Below, piece after piece: positions 38,145 through 47,320 of a DNA stretch of 64,000 nt. This DNA is from Rhodobiaceae bacterium (GTDB taxonomy: Bacteria > Pseudomonadota > Alphaproteobacteria > Rhizobiales > Tepidamorphaceae). Position numbers and translations under genes: made by a program. The stretch is taken from positions 124,001 to 188,000 of the forward strand of contig JACKJK010000007.1 in NCBI GenBank assembly GCA_020637985.1. The letters run 5' to 3'. How positions within the stretch are numbered: the first letter of the stretch is position 1; each line of letters opens with the position of its first letter. The notes beneath the pieces were generated by a model. The model made no database searches. It had not been told where the DNA came from and saw nothing but the letters and a program-made list of their open reading frames with translations.

Positions 38145-39590
38145 ATGTCTAGCACCGTCATTACCCAGGACATGCTCATCATCATGAGCCCGGAGCTGCT
38201 GCTCGCGATCGGCGCGATGGTGCTGCTGATGATCGGCGCCTTCCGGTCCGACGGCGGGCTCGGTATCGTCACCGGCGGGGCCATCGCGATGATCATCACC
38301 GCTGCCGCGCTCGTGAACCTGATGCATGTGGGGGACACGGAGCTGTTTGGCGGCAGCATCATCATCGACGGGTTTTCCCGCTTCATGAAGACGCTGATCC
38401 TGATCGGCTCGGGCGTGGCGCTGATCATGTCGATCGACTGGATGCGGTCGGCGAACATGGACCGGTTCGAGTACCCGGTGCTGATCGTGCTGGCGACGCT
38501 CGGCATGCTCATCATGGCGTCGGCGGGCGATCTGATCGCGCTCTACCTGGGTCTCGAACTGCAGAGCCTGTCGCTGTACGTGCTGGCCTCGATCCAGCGC
38601 GATTCGACGCGCTCGACGGAAGCCGGCCTGAAGTATTTCGCGCTTGGTGCGCTGTCGTCGGGCATGCTGCTCTATGGCAGCTCGCTGATCTACGGCTTCA
38701 CCGGAACCATCAATCTGGCGCAGATCGCCACCATGGCCGGGCACGAGGGCGCCTCCGTGGGGCTCGTCTTCGGGCTGGTGTTCCTGATCGCGGGGCTCGC
38801 GTTCAAGGTGTCGGCGGTGCCGTTCCACATGTGGACGCCGGACGTCTACGAGGGCGCGCCGACGCCGGTCGCCGCCTTCTTCGCGGCTGCACCAAAGGTC
38901 GCAGCGATGGCGCTGTTCGTTCGCGTGCTGATTTCCGGTTTCCCGACGATGACGCCGGAGTGGCAGCAGATCATCGTGTTCGTGGCGATCGCGTCGATGG
39001 TGCTGGGCGCGTTCGCGGCGATCGGCCAGCGCAACATCAAGCGGCTGATGGCCTATTCGTCGATCGGCCACATGGGCTACGCGCTGGTCGGGCTTGCCGC
39101 CGGCAGCGAGGGCGGCGTGAAGGGCGTCATCATCTACATGGCGCTTTATGTGGCCATGACGCTCGGCGCCTTCACCTGCATCCTTGCCATGCGGCGCGGC
39201 GATGCGGCGGTCGAGGAGATCGACGATCTCGCCGGCCTGTCGCGCAGCAATCCGCTGATGGCCTTCGTGCTGGCTATGCTGCTGTTCTCGCTGGCAGGCA
39301 TCCCGCCGCTGGCCGGCTTTTTCGCCAAGTGGTTCGTATTCAACGCTGCGGTGGAGGCCGGCCTCTACGCGCTTGCGGTGATCGGCGTGCTGGCGAGTGT
39401 CGTGGGTGCCTACTACTACCTGCGCGTCATCAAGATCATGTATTTCGACGAACCGGCGCCGGCCTTCGACAGGATGTCGGGTGAGCTTTCGACTGTTCTG
39501 GGCATCAGCGGTGTCGTCGTGGTGCTGTTCTCGATCTATCCAGCGCCGCTCGTCTCGATGGCCGCCGAAGCCGCCAAGGCGCTGTTCTGA
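38145..39590 (+). CDS. nuoN: NADH-quinone oxidoreductase subunit N
   Basis: This 481-aa antiporter-like subunit is the last complex I gene. Typical motifs include the Glu of [38 protein letters not shown] and [14 protein letters not shown]. It is followed after 47 bp by birA on the same strand with no clear terminator, so read-through into birA is likely. Confidence 0.97.
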   Translation: MSSTVITQDMLIIMSPELLLAIGAMVLLMIGAFRSDGGLGIVTGGAIAMIITAAALVNLMHVGDTELFGGSIIIDGFSRFMKTLILIGSGVALIMSIDWMRSANMDRFEYPVLIVLATLGMLIMASAGDLIALYLGLELQSLSLYVLASIQRDSTRSTEAGLKYFALGALSSGMLLYGSSLIYGFTGTINLAQIATMAGHEGASVGLVFGLVFLIAGLAFKVSAVPFHMWTPDVYEGAPTPVAAFFAAAPKVAAMALFVRVLISGFPTMTPEWQQIIVFVAIASMVLGAFAAIGQRNIKRLMAYSSIGHMGYALVGLAAGSEGGVKGVIIYMALYVAMTLGAFTCILAMRRGDAAVEEIDDLAGLSRSNPLMAFVLAMLLFSLAGIPPLAGFFAKWFVFNAAVEAGLYALAVIGVLASVVGAYYYLRVIKIMYFDEPAPAFDRMSGELSTVLGISGVVVVLFSIYPAPLVSMAAEAAKALF

Positions 39591-39637
39591 GGCCGCACGG
39601 CAGCATCGGCAGCACGCGATCGCGCAGGAGCGAGGCG

Positions 39638-40387
39638 ATGCGCGTCATCCGCTTCGAAAGCATCGATTCCACCAACGCCGAAGCCAGGCGCCAGGCAAGC
39701 GCAGGTGCCGCCGGGGGCCTGTGGATCGTCGGGGGCGAGCAGACGCGGGGGCGCGGACGGCGCGCGCGCCTGTGGGTCTCCGAGCCGGGCAACCTCTATG
39801 CCAGCCTCCTGCTACGGCCTGACCGCGCCGTAAGCGATCTCGGCGGCTATGCGCTTGTTGCCGCGATCGCCCTGCATGATGCGGCTGTCGAGGTTGCGCC
39901 GCAACTGGCCGGGCGGGTTCAGTTGAAATGGCCGAACGACCTTGTATGCGACGCGGGGAAGGTCGCCGGCATCCTGCTGGAGAGCGAAGCCGACGCGGCG
40001 GGCCGGCCTGTGCTTGTCATCGGCTGGGGGGTCAACTGCGCGCACCATCCCGATGCCACGGACTATCCATCGACGGATTTCTCGGCGCTTGGCGTCCCGC
40101 TTGCTCCAGAGACGCTGTTCGAGGCGCTTGCGGGCGCTTTCGCGCGGTGGGACGAGCACTGGGCGGGCGGGGGCATGGCAGCCATCCGCGATGCCTGGGT
40201 TGCGCGCGCACGCGGGCTCGGCGCGCCGATCGCGGTGCGGCTTGCGGAGCGGACGCTGACGGGGATCTTCAGCGGGCTGGATGACAATGGCCGGCTGCTG
40301 CTGGAATTGCCGGACGGCGAGATGACACGAATTTCGGCCGGGGACGTGTTCTTTCCGGCGCCGAGCGGAGCGGGGTCGCATGACTGA
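39638..40387 (+). CDS. birA: Biotin--[acetyl-CoA-carboxylase] ligase
   Basis: This 249-aa enzyme activates biotin to biotinyl-AMP and transfers it to carboxyl-carrier proteins. The catalytic core motifs are IDSTNAEAR (about 9-17) and the biotin-loop motif EQTRGRGRRARLW (about 33-45), then KWPNDLVCD. It lacks the N-terminal DNA-binding domain of E. coli BirA, so it is a non-regulatory group I ligase. A C-terminal SH3-like domain ends the protein. It overlaps the RNase J gene by 8 bp. Confidence 0.93.
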   Translation: MRVIRFESIDSTNAEARRQASAGAAGGLWIVGGEQTRGRGRRARLWVSEPGNLYASLLLRPDRAVSDLGGYALVAAIALHDAAVEVAPQLAGRVQLKWPNDLVCDAGKVAGILLESEADAAGRPVLVIGWGVNCAHHPDATDYPSTDFSALGVPLAPETLFEALAGAFARWDEHWAGGGMAAIRDAWVARARGLGAPIAVRLAERTLTGIFSGLDDNGRLLLELPDGEMTRISAGDVFFPAPSGAGSHD

Positions 40388-42044
40388 CGAACTGGTTTTC
40401 GTGCCGCTGGGCGGGGTCGGCGAGATCGGCATGAACCTGGCGCTCTACGGCTATGGACCGGCGCACGACCGGCGCTGGCTGATGGTCGACTGCGGCATCG
40501 GTTTTGCCGACGCGGCATCGATGCCCGGCGTCGATGTCCTCATGGCCGACACCTCCTTCATCGAGGAGGAACGCGGTTCGCTCGAGGCAATCGTGCTGAC
40601 GCATGCGCACGAGGACCATTTCGGCGCGCTGCCGGACCTGTGGCCGCGGTTCAAGGTGCCGGTCCATGCGACCGCCTTCACCGCGGCGCTGCTGGAAGCC
40701 AAGATCGCGGGGGAGAGCGGGACACGCCAGGTGCCGGTCAAGGTCGTCCCGCCCGGCGGCAGGTTCGAGGCCGGTCCGTTCAGCGTCGAGTTCGTCACGG
40801 TCGCCCACTCGATCCCCGAGCCGAACGCGCTCGCGATCACCACGCCGCTGGGCACGATCGTGCATTCCGGAGACTGGAAGATCGATCCCGACCCGGTGAT
40901 CGGCGGGCCGATCGACGAGGCGCGCTTCAGGGCCATCGGGGCGGCGGGGTGCCGCGCGCTGATCTGCGATTCGACGAATGCGCTTCGCGAGGGCGTATCG
41001 CCGTCGGAAAGCGAGGTGGCGGCGACGTTGCGCGAATTGATCGCGGCAGCGCCGAACCGGGTCGCGGTGACCTGCTTTGCCTCCAACCTGGCGCGCATCC
41101 GCTCAGTCGCGGAAGCCGCCGTCGCCGCCGACCGCCATGTCATCGTCGTCGGGCGCGCCATGCAGCGCGTCATTTCGGTGGGGCGCGAGCTGGGCATGCT
41201 GGACGGTCTGCCGGCGTTCCTCGACGACAGCCAGTTCGGATACCTGCCGCGCGACAAGACGCTGCTGCTGTGCACCGGCAGCCAGGGCGAGCCGCGCGCT
41301 GCCCTGACGCGAATCGCGGCCGGCAAGCATCCGACCATCGAACTGTCGCCCGGCGACCAGGTGATCTATTCGGCGCGCATGATTCCCGGCAACGAGCGCG
41401 GCATTGGCATTGTGCTCAACGGGCTGGTGCGCGACGGCATCGAGGTGATCACCGATCGCGACGGCCTGGTGCATGTGTCCGGGCATCCGCGCCGTGGCGA
41501 ACTGGAGCAAATGTACGAGTGGCTGTCGCCGCAAGTGGCCGTGCCGGTGCACGGCGAGGCGATGCATCTTGCCGCCAACGCCGAGCTGGCGCGCAGGAAC
41601 GGCGTCGGCGAGGTGGTGACCTGCTTCAACGGCGACATGATCCGCCTTGCGCCGGGGCCGGCTGCGAAGATCGACGAGGTGCGCTCGGGCCGCATCTTGC
41701 GCGATGGCAAGGTCATCGTCGGCGAGGAGAACGAGGCGCTGAAGGAGCGTCGGCGGCTGGCGTTCGCGGGCCTGGTGTCGGTTGCGTTCGGCCTCGACCA
41801 GACGGGCGAAATCGGTGCCGACATCGAAGTCGAGCTGGCTGGCGTTCCCGAAACCGGCATCGATGATGTCGACATAGCCGATCTCATCCTCGACACGGTG
41901 GAGGAGGTCGTTTCCGCCCTGCCGAGGGCGCGCCGCCGGCGCGCCGAGGAGGTGCGCGAATCGGTTCGCCGCGCGGTGCGCCGCCAGGTCGAAATTCACT
42001 GGGGCAAGAAGCCGCGTGTACAGGTCTTCGTCATCGAACTATAG
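40380..42044 (+). CDS. rnj: Ribonuclease J
   Basis: This 554-aa metallo-beta-lactamase/beta-CASP RNase takes part in mRNA and rRNA 5' processing and decay. It shows the metal-binding LTHAHEDHFGALP (about 74-86), the HSGDWKIDPDP segment, the beta-CASP region (NRVAVTCFASNLARI) and the C-terminal metal His in VHGEAMHLAANAE (about 391-403). The length is standard. It overlaps birA, so both are probably read from the end of the nuo transcript or a local promoter. Confidence 0.93.
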   Translation: MTDELVFVPLGGVGEIGMNLALYGYGPAHDRRWLMVDCGIGFADAASMPGVDVLMADTSFIEEERGSLEAIVLTHAHEDHFGALPDLWPRFKVPVHATAFTAALLEAKIAGESGTRQVPVKVVPPGGRFEAGPFSVEFVTVAHSIPEPNALAITTPLGTIVHSGDWKIDPDPVIGGPIDEARFRAIGAAGCRALICDSTNALREGVSPSESEVAATLRELIAAAPNRVAVTCFASNLARIRSVAEAAVAADRHVIVVGRAMQRVISVGRELGMLDGLPAFLDDSQFGYLPRDKTLLLCTGSQGEPRAALTRIAAGKHPTIELSPGDQVIYSARMIPGNERGIGIVLNGLVRDGIEVITDRDGLVHVSGHPRRGELEQMYEWLSPQVAVPVHGEAMHLAANAELARRNGVGEVVTCFNGDMIRLAPGPAAKIDEVRSGRILRDGKVIVGEENEALKERRRLAFAGLVSVAFGLDQTGEIGADIEVELAGVPETGIDDVDIADLILDTVEEVVSALPRARRRRAEEVRESVRRAVRRQVEIHWGKKPRVQVFVIEL

Positions 42045-42068
42045 CGAACCGACAGGAGAGGAAGTGGC

Positions 42069-42473
42069 ATGATCGGACGTCTCAACCACGTGGCCATCGC
42101 GGTGCGCGATATCGCGAAGGCATCGGCGGTCTATCGCGACGTGCTTGGCGCGCAGGTGTCCGACGTCGTGCCGCAACCCGAGCACGGGGTGAACACCGTC
42201 TTCATCACGCTGCCCAACACCAAGATCGAGCTGCTCGAACCGCTGGGCGATCATTCCCCGATCGACAAGTTCCTTGAACGCAACGCCGACGGCGGCATCC
42301 ATCACATCTGCTACGAAGTCGACGATATCATCGCTGCACGCGACCGGCTCTTGGAACGCGGCGCGCGGGTGCTTGGAACCGGCGATCCGAAGATCGGTGC
42401 GCACGGCAAGCCGGTGCTGTTCCTGCACCCGAAGGACTTCTGCGGTACGCTGGTCGAACTCGAACAGGCGTGA
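42069..42473 (+). CDS. mce: Methylmalonyl-CoA epimerase
   Basis: The 134-aa vicinal-oxygen-chelate protein interconverts (R)- and (S)-methylmalonyl-CoA for propionate metabolism. It has the two VOC half-domains with metal-site residues in RLNHVAIAVRDI (His7) and DGGIHHICYEVDD, and the Glu of CGTLVELEQ near the end. The length is typical. CAGGAGAGG lies before the ATG. The RNase J - Mce - DUF1467 - ProS order is characteristic of Hyphomicrobiales. Confidence 0.93.
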   Translation: MIGRLNHVAIAVRDIAKASAVYRDVLGAQVSDVVPQPEHGVNTVFITLPNTKIELLEPLGDHSPIDKFLERNADGGIHHICYEVDDIIAARDRLLERGARVLGTGDPKIGAHGKPVLFLHPKDFCGTLVELEQA

Positions 42474-42483
42474 GGCACCGGCA

Positions 42484-42756
42484 ATGAGTTTCACAAGCGC
42501 GCTTGCGATCTATTTCATCGTCTGGTGGCTGACGCTGTTCGCGGTATTGCCGTTTGGTGTGCGCACGCAGGCCGAGGCCGGCGAGGTGGTGCCAGGCAGC
42601 CCCGAAAGCGCACCGGCGCGGTTTGCGTTCTTTCGCACCGTGGCGATCACCACGGTGATTTCCGCCATCATCTTTGCCGGCGTCTATTTCCTGCTGACGA
42701 GCGGCTGGATCGGCCTCGACGACATTCCGCTTTTCAGGAGACCGAACACGCTCTGA
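42484..42756 (+). CDS. DUF1467 family membrane protein
   Basis: The 90-aa protein has two membrane helices (about 7-25 and 55-78) and the family features [19 protein letters not shown] and PESAPARF. It belongs to a conserved alphaproteobacterial family of unknown function. It starts 10 bp after mce in the same operon. Confidence 0.9.
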   Translation: MSFTSALAIYFIVWWLTLFAVLPFGVRTQAEAGEVVPGSPESAPARFAFFRTVAITTVISAIIFAGVYFLLTSGWIGLDDIPLFRRPNTL

Positions 42757-43124
42757 GGGCACGGCGATCCGCGAACCCCGCCGCCTGGCCCTCGGGAAGG
42801 TGCGCAAAAAAAAGCAAGGCGCGAGCGCCTTGCCGCTTGTTCAACCAGTTATGTCGTAAATTGCGGACCTGTTCAGCAGCCCGTTGCCCGTTAGCTGCCT
42901 GCACTTGCCCATTCGGGCACTTGTCAGAAAACGTCTCCTCCCGAGACTTGGACCGCTCTCCATTGCGCGTGCAGCAAGAACCGCTGCCAGCCGTCTGTTC
43001 TTATGCGGCCATGATACCTTCAAGCGCCGCTTTTTCAAGCGCGCAGGGGTGGGTCTTGTCTTTTTCTTCCGGTTCGGCTTTGTCTGCCGGGACTGGCGCC
43101 ATTCTCGACATGTTCGGATTCCCG
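42757..43124. other. Intergenic region before proS with a minus-strand terminator
   Basis: This 368-bp gap should contain the proS promoter. On the minus strand it holds a short ORF (43001-43111, 36 codons, starting [17 protein letters not shown], no clear ribosome binding site) and a basic 65-codon frame (42841-43038, TTG start). Both end upstream of the hairpin terminator at 42803. Neither ORF is convincing alone, so a minus-strand small RNA is an equally good reading. Confidence 0.4.
42803..42832 (-). terminator. Rho-independent terminator on the minus strand
   Basis: GCAAGGCG and CGCCTTGC form an 8-bp stem with a 4-nt loop. Read on the minus strand, the stem is followed directly by eight T. 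On the plus strand there is no T-run, so the main direction is leftward, although no established minus-strand gene lies upstream of it. Confidence 0.6.
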
Positions 43125-44477
43125 ATGAGACTCTCCAACTATTTCCTGCCCACGCTCCGTGAGACGCCCGCAGAAGCGGAAATCGTATCGCATCGACTGA
43201 TGCTGCGCGCCGGCCTGATCCGCCAGGAAAGCGCCGGCATCTACGCCTGGATGCCGCTCGGCTTGCGGGTGCTGCGCAAGATCGAGCAGGTCGTGCGCGA
43301 GGAACAGGACCGGGCGGGCGCCATCGAGCTGCTGATGCCGACCATCCAGTCGGCGGACCTTTGGCGCGAGAGCGGGCGCTACGACGACTACGGCAAGGAG
43401 ATGCTGCGCATCCAGGACCGGCACGAGCGCGACATGCTGTTCGGGCCGACCAACGAGGAGATGATCACCGAGATCTTCCGCGCCAGCGTCAAGTCGTACC
43501 GTGACCTGCCGCTGAACCTGTACCACATCCAGTGGAAGTTCCGCGACGAGGTACGGCCGCGATTCGGCGTCATGCGCAGCCGCGAATTCCTGATGAAGGA
43601 CGCCTATTCCTTCGACCTCGACAAGGATAGCGCGCGCCATTCCTACAACCGGATGTTCGTCGCCTACCTGCGCACCTTCAAGCGGCTGGGGCTCACCGCG
43701 ATCCCGATGAAGGCCGAAAGCGGGCCCATCGGCGGCGACATGAGCCACGAGTTCATCATCCTCGCCGACACCGGCGAAAGCGAGGTGTTCTGCGACAGGC
43801 AGTTGCTCGGCCTGCCGACGCCGCCGATCGACGTCGATTTCGGTTCGGACCTGAACCCGCTCGTCGAAGAGTGGCTGTCGTTCTACGCGGCGACGTCGGA
43901 AATGCACGAGGATGGGCGTTTCGAGGCAAGCGTGCCGGAAGACCGGCGGGTCAGCGCGCGCGGCATCGAGGTCGGCCACATCTTCTATTTCGGCACCAAG
44001 TACTCCGAGCCTATGGGGGCCAAGGTGGCAGGGCCGGACGGCGAGGAACGCCCCGTCCACATGGGGTCCTACGGCATCGGCCCGTCGCGGCTGGCCGCTG
44101 CGATCATCGAGGCGAGCCACGACGATGGCGGCATCATCTGGCCGGCGCCGATCGCGCCGTTCGATGTCGGGCTGATCAACCTGCGCGCCGACGACGCGGG
44201 AACCGGTGCGGCCTGTGAAGCGCTCTACGCGGCGCTGGAGGCAGCCGGCGTCGAGGTGCTCTACGACGACACCGACGCGCGCGCCGGGGCGAAATTCGCC
44301 AACATGGACCTGATCGGCCTTCCCGTTCAGGTGGTGGTCGGGCCGAAGGGCCTTGCGGAGAACACAATCGAGGTGAAGACCCGTGCCGGCGGAGAACGCA
44401 AGTCCATCCCGCTCGATACGGCAGCCGCCGAGGTTGAGGGGATGGTGAAGGCGGCAAAGCAGGCCTTTGCGGTCTGA
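43125..44477 (+). CDS. proS: Prolyl-tRNA synthetase (alphaproteobacterial short type)
   Basis: This 450-aa class II aminoacyl-tRNA synthetase charges tRNA-Pro. It shows [12 protein letters not shown], class II motif 2 with its Arg in [22 protein letters not shown] (in part), motif 3 [14 protein letters not shown] and a C-terminal anticodon-binding domain (VQVVVGPKG). It lacks the large editing insertion of E. coli ProS, as usual in this class. The ATG at 43125 matches the family N-terminus ([15 protein letters not shown]); the frame is open well upstream. Confidence 0.95.
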   Translation: MRLSNYFLPTLRETPAEAEIVSHRLMLRAGLIRQESAGIYAWMPLGLRVLRKIEQVVREEQDRAGAIELLMPTIQSADLWRESGRYDDYGKEMLRIQDRHERDMLFGPTNEEMITEIFRASVKSYRDLPLNLYHIQWKFRDEVRPRFGVMRSREFLMKDAYSFDLDKDSARHSYNRMFVAYLRTFKRLGLTAIPMKAESGPIGGDMSHEFIILADTGESEVFCDRQLLGLPTPPIDVDFGSDLNPLVEEWLSFYAATSEMHEDGRFEASVPEDRRVSARGIEVGHIFYFGTKYSEPMGAKVAGPDGEERPVHMGSYGIGPSRLAAAIIEASHDDGGIIWPAPIAPFDVGLINLRADDAGTGAACEALYAALEAAGVEVLYDDTDARAGAKFANMDLIGLPVQVVVGPKGLAENTIEVKTRAGGERKSIPLDTAAAEVEGMVKAAKQAFAV

Positions 44478-44514
44478 ACGCCTGTTGCAGGGCTGGTAAC
44501 CGGGAACCGTTGAC

Positions 44515-45822
44515 ATGGCCGATCAGATGCTCGAGCAGGCGGTCATCCGCAAGCCGCCCGCTGTCGGCCCGGCGATGGCGTTCGGCACCTTCGAGCGGAT
44601 GCTGGCGGGGCGCTATCTCAGGGCGCGGCGCAAGGAAGGCTTCATTTCGGTCATTGCCGGGTTTTCGTTCCTCGGGATCATGCTCGGGGTTGCGACGCTG
44701 ATCATCGTCATGGCGGTGATGAACGGCTTCCGCAGCGAACTGCTGACCAAGATCCTCGGCATGAACGGGCACATGGTGGTGCAGCCGATCGACCGCGTGC
44801 TCGACGATTACGACGAGGTGGCGCGACGCATCGCCGCGGTCGACGGGGTACGGCACGTCATGCCCTTCGTCGATGGCCAGGCGCTTGCGTCCACGCAGAC
44901 GCAGAACACCGGCGTGGTGGTGCGCGGCCTGAGCGAGGCGAGCCTGAAGGGCCTGAAGGCAGTCGCCACCAACATCCGCCAGGGAACGCTCGACGGGTTC
45001 GATACCGCCGAGGGGCTGGCGATCGGCACCCGGCTGGCGCAGCAACTGGGGCTTTCAGTCGGCGACAAGCTGACGCTGGTTTCGCCACGCGGCACCGTGA
45101 CGCCGTTCGGCACGACGCCGCGGGTGAAATCCTATCCGGTCACGGCGATCTTCGAGATCGGCATGTCGGAATACGATCTCGCCTTCGTCTTCATGCCCAT
45201 CGGCGAGGCGCAGCTCTACTTCAACCAGGAGGGGCTGGCGACGGGAATCGAGGTCTTCGTGACCGATCCCGACAGCATCGACAGCTATCGCATCGGCGTC
45301 ACTGCGGCGATTGACCGGCAGGTCTACATTTCCGACTGGCGGCAGCGCAACCGGTCGTTCTTCTCCGCGCTCGAGGTCGAGCGCAACGTGATGTTCCTGA
45401 TCCTGACGCTGATCGTGCTGGTCGCCGCGCTTAACATCGTGTCGGGCCTGATCATGCTGGTGAAGGACAAGGGGCGCGACATCGCCGTGCTGCGCACCAT
45501 GGGGGCGACGCGCGGCGCGATCATGCGGGTGTTCTTCATGACGGGGGCCTCGATCGGCACGCTGGGCACGCTCGCCGGCTTCCTGCTCGGCGTGCTGGTG
45601 TGCCTGAACATCGAATCGATCCGCCAGTTCACCGCGCGGCTGACGGGAACCGAGCTGTTCTCGCCGGAGTTCTACTACCTGTCGCAACTGCCGGCGGAAA
45701 TGGCGCCCGTCGACGTCATCGCCGTTGTCTCGATATCGCTGCTGCTGTCGTTCCTGGCCACGCTCTATCCGGCGTGGCGCGCGGCGCGGCTCGATCCCGT
45801 CGAGGCGCTGCGCTACGAATGA
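44515..45822 (+). CDS. lolC: Lipoprotein-releasing system permease LolC/LolE
   Basis: This inner-membrane component of the Lol transporter extracts outer-membrane lipoproteins. The 435-aa protein has an N-terminal cytoplasmic lead, one helix with [24 protein letters not shown] (in part), a large periplasmic MacB-like domain, and three C-terminal helices of the FtsX type ([26 protein letters not shown] region). Only one such gene is present, as in alphaproteobacteria with a homodimeric permease. It is directly followed by lolD. Confidence 0.93.
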   Translation: MADQMLEQAVIRKPPAVGPAMAFGTFERMLAGRYLRARRKEGFISVIAGFSFLGIMLGVATLIIVMAVMNGFRSELLTKILGMNGHMVVQPIDRVLDDYDEVARRIAAVDGVRHVMPFVDGQALASTQTQNTGVVVRGLSEASLKGLKAVATNIRQGTLDGFDTAEGLAIGTRLAQQLGLSVGDKLTLVSPRGTVTPFGTTPRVKSYPVTAIFEIGMSEYDLAFVFMPIGEAQLYFNQEGLATGIEVFVTDPDSIDSYRIGVTAAIDRQVYISDWRQRNRSFFSALEVERNVMFLILTLIVLVAALNIVSGLIMLVKDKGRDIAVLRTMGATRGAIMRVFFMTGASIGTLGTLAGFLLGVLVCLNIESIRQFTARLTGTELFSPEFYYLSQLPAEMAPVDVIAVVSISLLLSFLATLYPAWRAARLDPVEALRYE

Positions 45823-45839
45823 GGGACCGGGCAGGCGCG

Positions 45840-46532
<693 letters not shown>

Positions 46533-46562
46533 GGATATGACGAACGCCGCGGCGAGGGGGCG

Positions 46563-46955
46563 ATGAGCGGCCGGTTGCGGAGCTGGGCCGGGAGGCTTCG
46601 CCGCGATGCAACGGCACTCTATCTTGCCGCGCGCGATCCGCGCACGCCGCGTGCGGCGCGCTTCATCGCCATCGCGGTCGCAATCTACGCACTGTCGCCG
46701 ATCGATCTCATTCCGGATTTCATCCCGGTGCTCGGCCAGCTCGACGATCTCCTCATCGTGCCGCTCGGCATCTGGCTGGCACTGAAGCTAATCCCGGACG
46801 AGGTGATGGACGAGCACCGGCGCGCGGCCGAGGAAGTCGTCGATGCGCCCGGCGGCATCGCGGCGACGCTTACAATCGTCCTGCTGTGGCTTGTCGGCGT
46901 GATCCTCACCGGCTGGATCGCCATCCGGCTGTGGCGCATTCTCGCAAGAATCTGA
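46563..46955 (+). CDS. DUF1232 (YkvA-like) membrane protein
   Basis: The 130-aa protein carries the DUF1232 core RFIAIAVAIYALSPIDLIPDFIPVLGQLDDLL (given here by its SPIDLIPDFIPVLGQLDD motif, about 42-59), then a charged helix and a C-terminal membrane helix (about 100-122). The family is widespread and of unknown function. It lies 30 bp after lolD and may belong to that operon. The next 365 bp hold the small SOS-type gene described below. Confidence 0.85.
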   Translation: MSGRLRSWAGRLRRDATALYLAARDPRTPRAARFIAIAVAIYALSPIDLIPDFIPVLGQLDDLLIVPLGIWLALKLIPDEVMDEHRRAAEEVVDAPGGIAATLTIVLLWLVGVILTGWIAIRLWRILARI

Positions 46956-46987
46956 TTTTCAGCGACTTTCTTGCGTCGGGCTGGCTG

Positions 46988-47019
46988 TTGACAAAAAGAA
47001 CAAAACATGAACATATAGA
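46988..47019 (+). promoter_or_regulatory. Promoter with embedded LexA site
   Basis: A consensus -35 TTGACA (46988-46993) is followed by candidate -10 elements (ACATAT at 47011 with a 17-bp spacer, or TATAGA at 47014 with 20 bp). The LexA box fills the spacer, the standard layout for repression. Rightward transcription would enter the 38-aa ORF and possibly dnaE. Confidence 0.65.
46998..47012. promoter_or_regulatory. LexA (SOS) box, alphaproteobacterial type
   Basis: GAAC (46998-47001), seven bases (AAAACAT), then GAAC (47009-47012) is an exact match to the GAAC-N7-GAAC consensus recognised by LexA in alphaproteobacteria. It is AT-rich in the spacer and followed by A, as in known sites. No other exact match was noticed in front of a gene in this window. 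Confidence 0.75.
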
Positions 47020-47051
47020 TCATGGATGTTTCGAGCAGGGGAGTGACGAGT

Positions 47052-47168
47052 ATGCGCGAGGCGATCTGCGGACTGACGCTTGAGGACGGCGCGGCCTTCG
47101 TGGCGCTGGTCGCCTTCGCGGTGACGACCCTGACCTGGGGCGGATACCTGTCGCTGACCGGCATCTGA
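47052..47168 (+). CDS. 38-aa single-pass membrane peptide, probably SOS-regulated
   Basis: The ORF begins MREAICGLTLEDGAAFVALV, with CAGGGGAG eight bases before the ATG at 47052. In-frame starts at 47043 (GTG) and 47022 (ATG) exist but lie too near the expected transcript start. Residues about 13-33 form one hydrophobic helix with a short acidic N-terminal segment and a tiny tail. A LexA box sits 40 bp upstream. In Caulobacter the 29-aa SOS-induced membrane peptide SidA blocks division; this peptide has the same size class, topology and control, so a similar job is plausible but unproven. Sequence homology to SidA cannot be claimed. Confidence 0.6.
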   Translation: MREAICGLTLEDGAAFVALVAFAVTTLTWGGYLSLTGI

Positions 47169-47320
47169 ATGGACATACCCACAGGCGCCGTACGTTTTTC
47201 GCCGGCGGGCTGGATGGGGAGTAAGCGAATCCACTAGGCTCGGCGCATGACGGGCCGGGCAGGGCGGACGAACCTGACGGTCCGGTTTTCGATCGGTTAC
47301 GAGGGCTTGGGTCGCAGCGC

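Noticed and set aside
36525..39071. An 848-codon frame opposite nuoM and nuoN
   Set aside because: Composition is dominated by Arg, His, Gln and Asp, typical of the antisense frame of membrane-protein genes at high GC.
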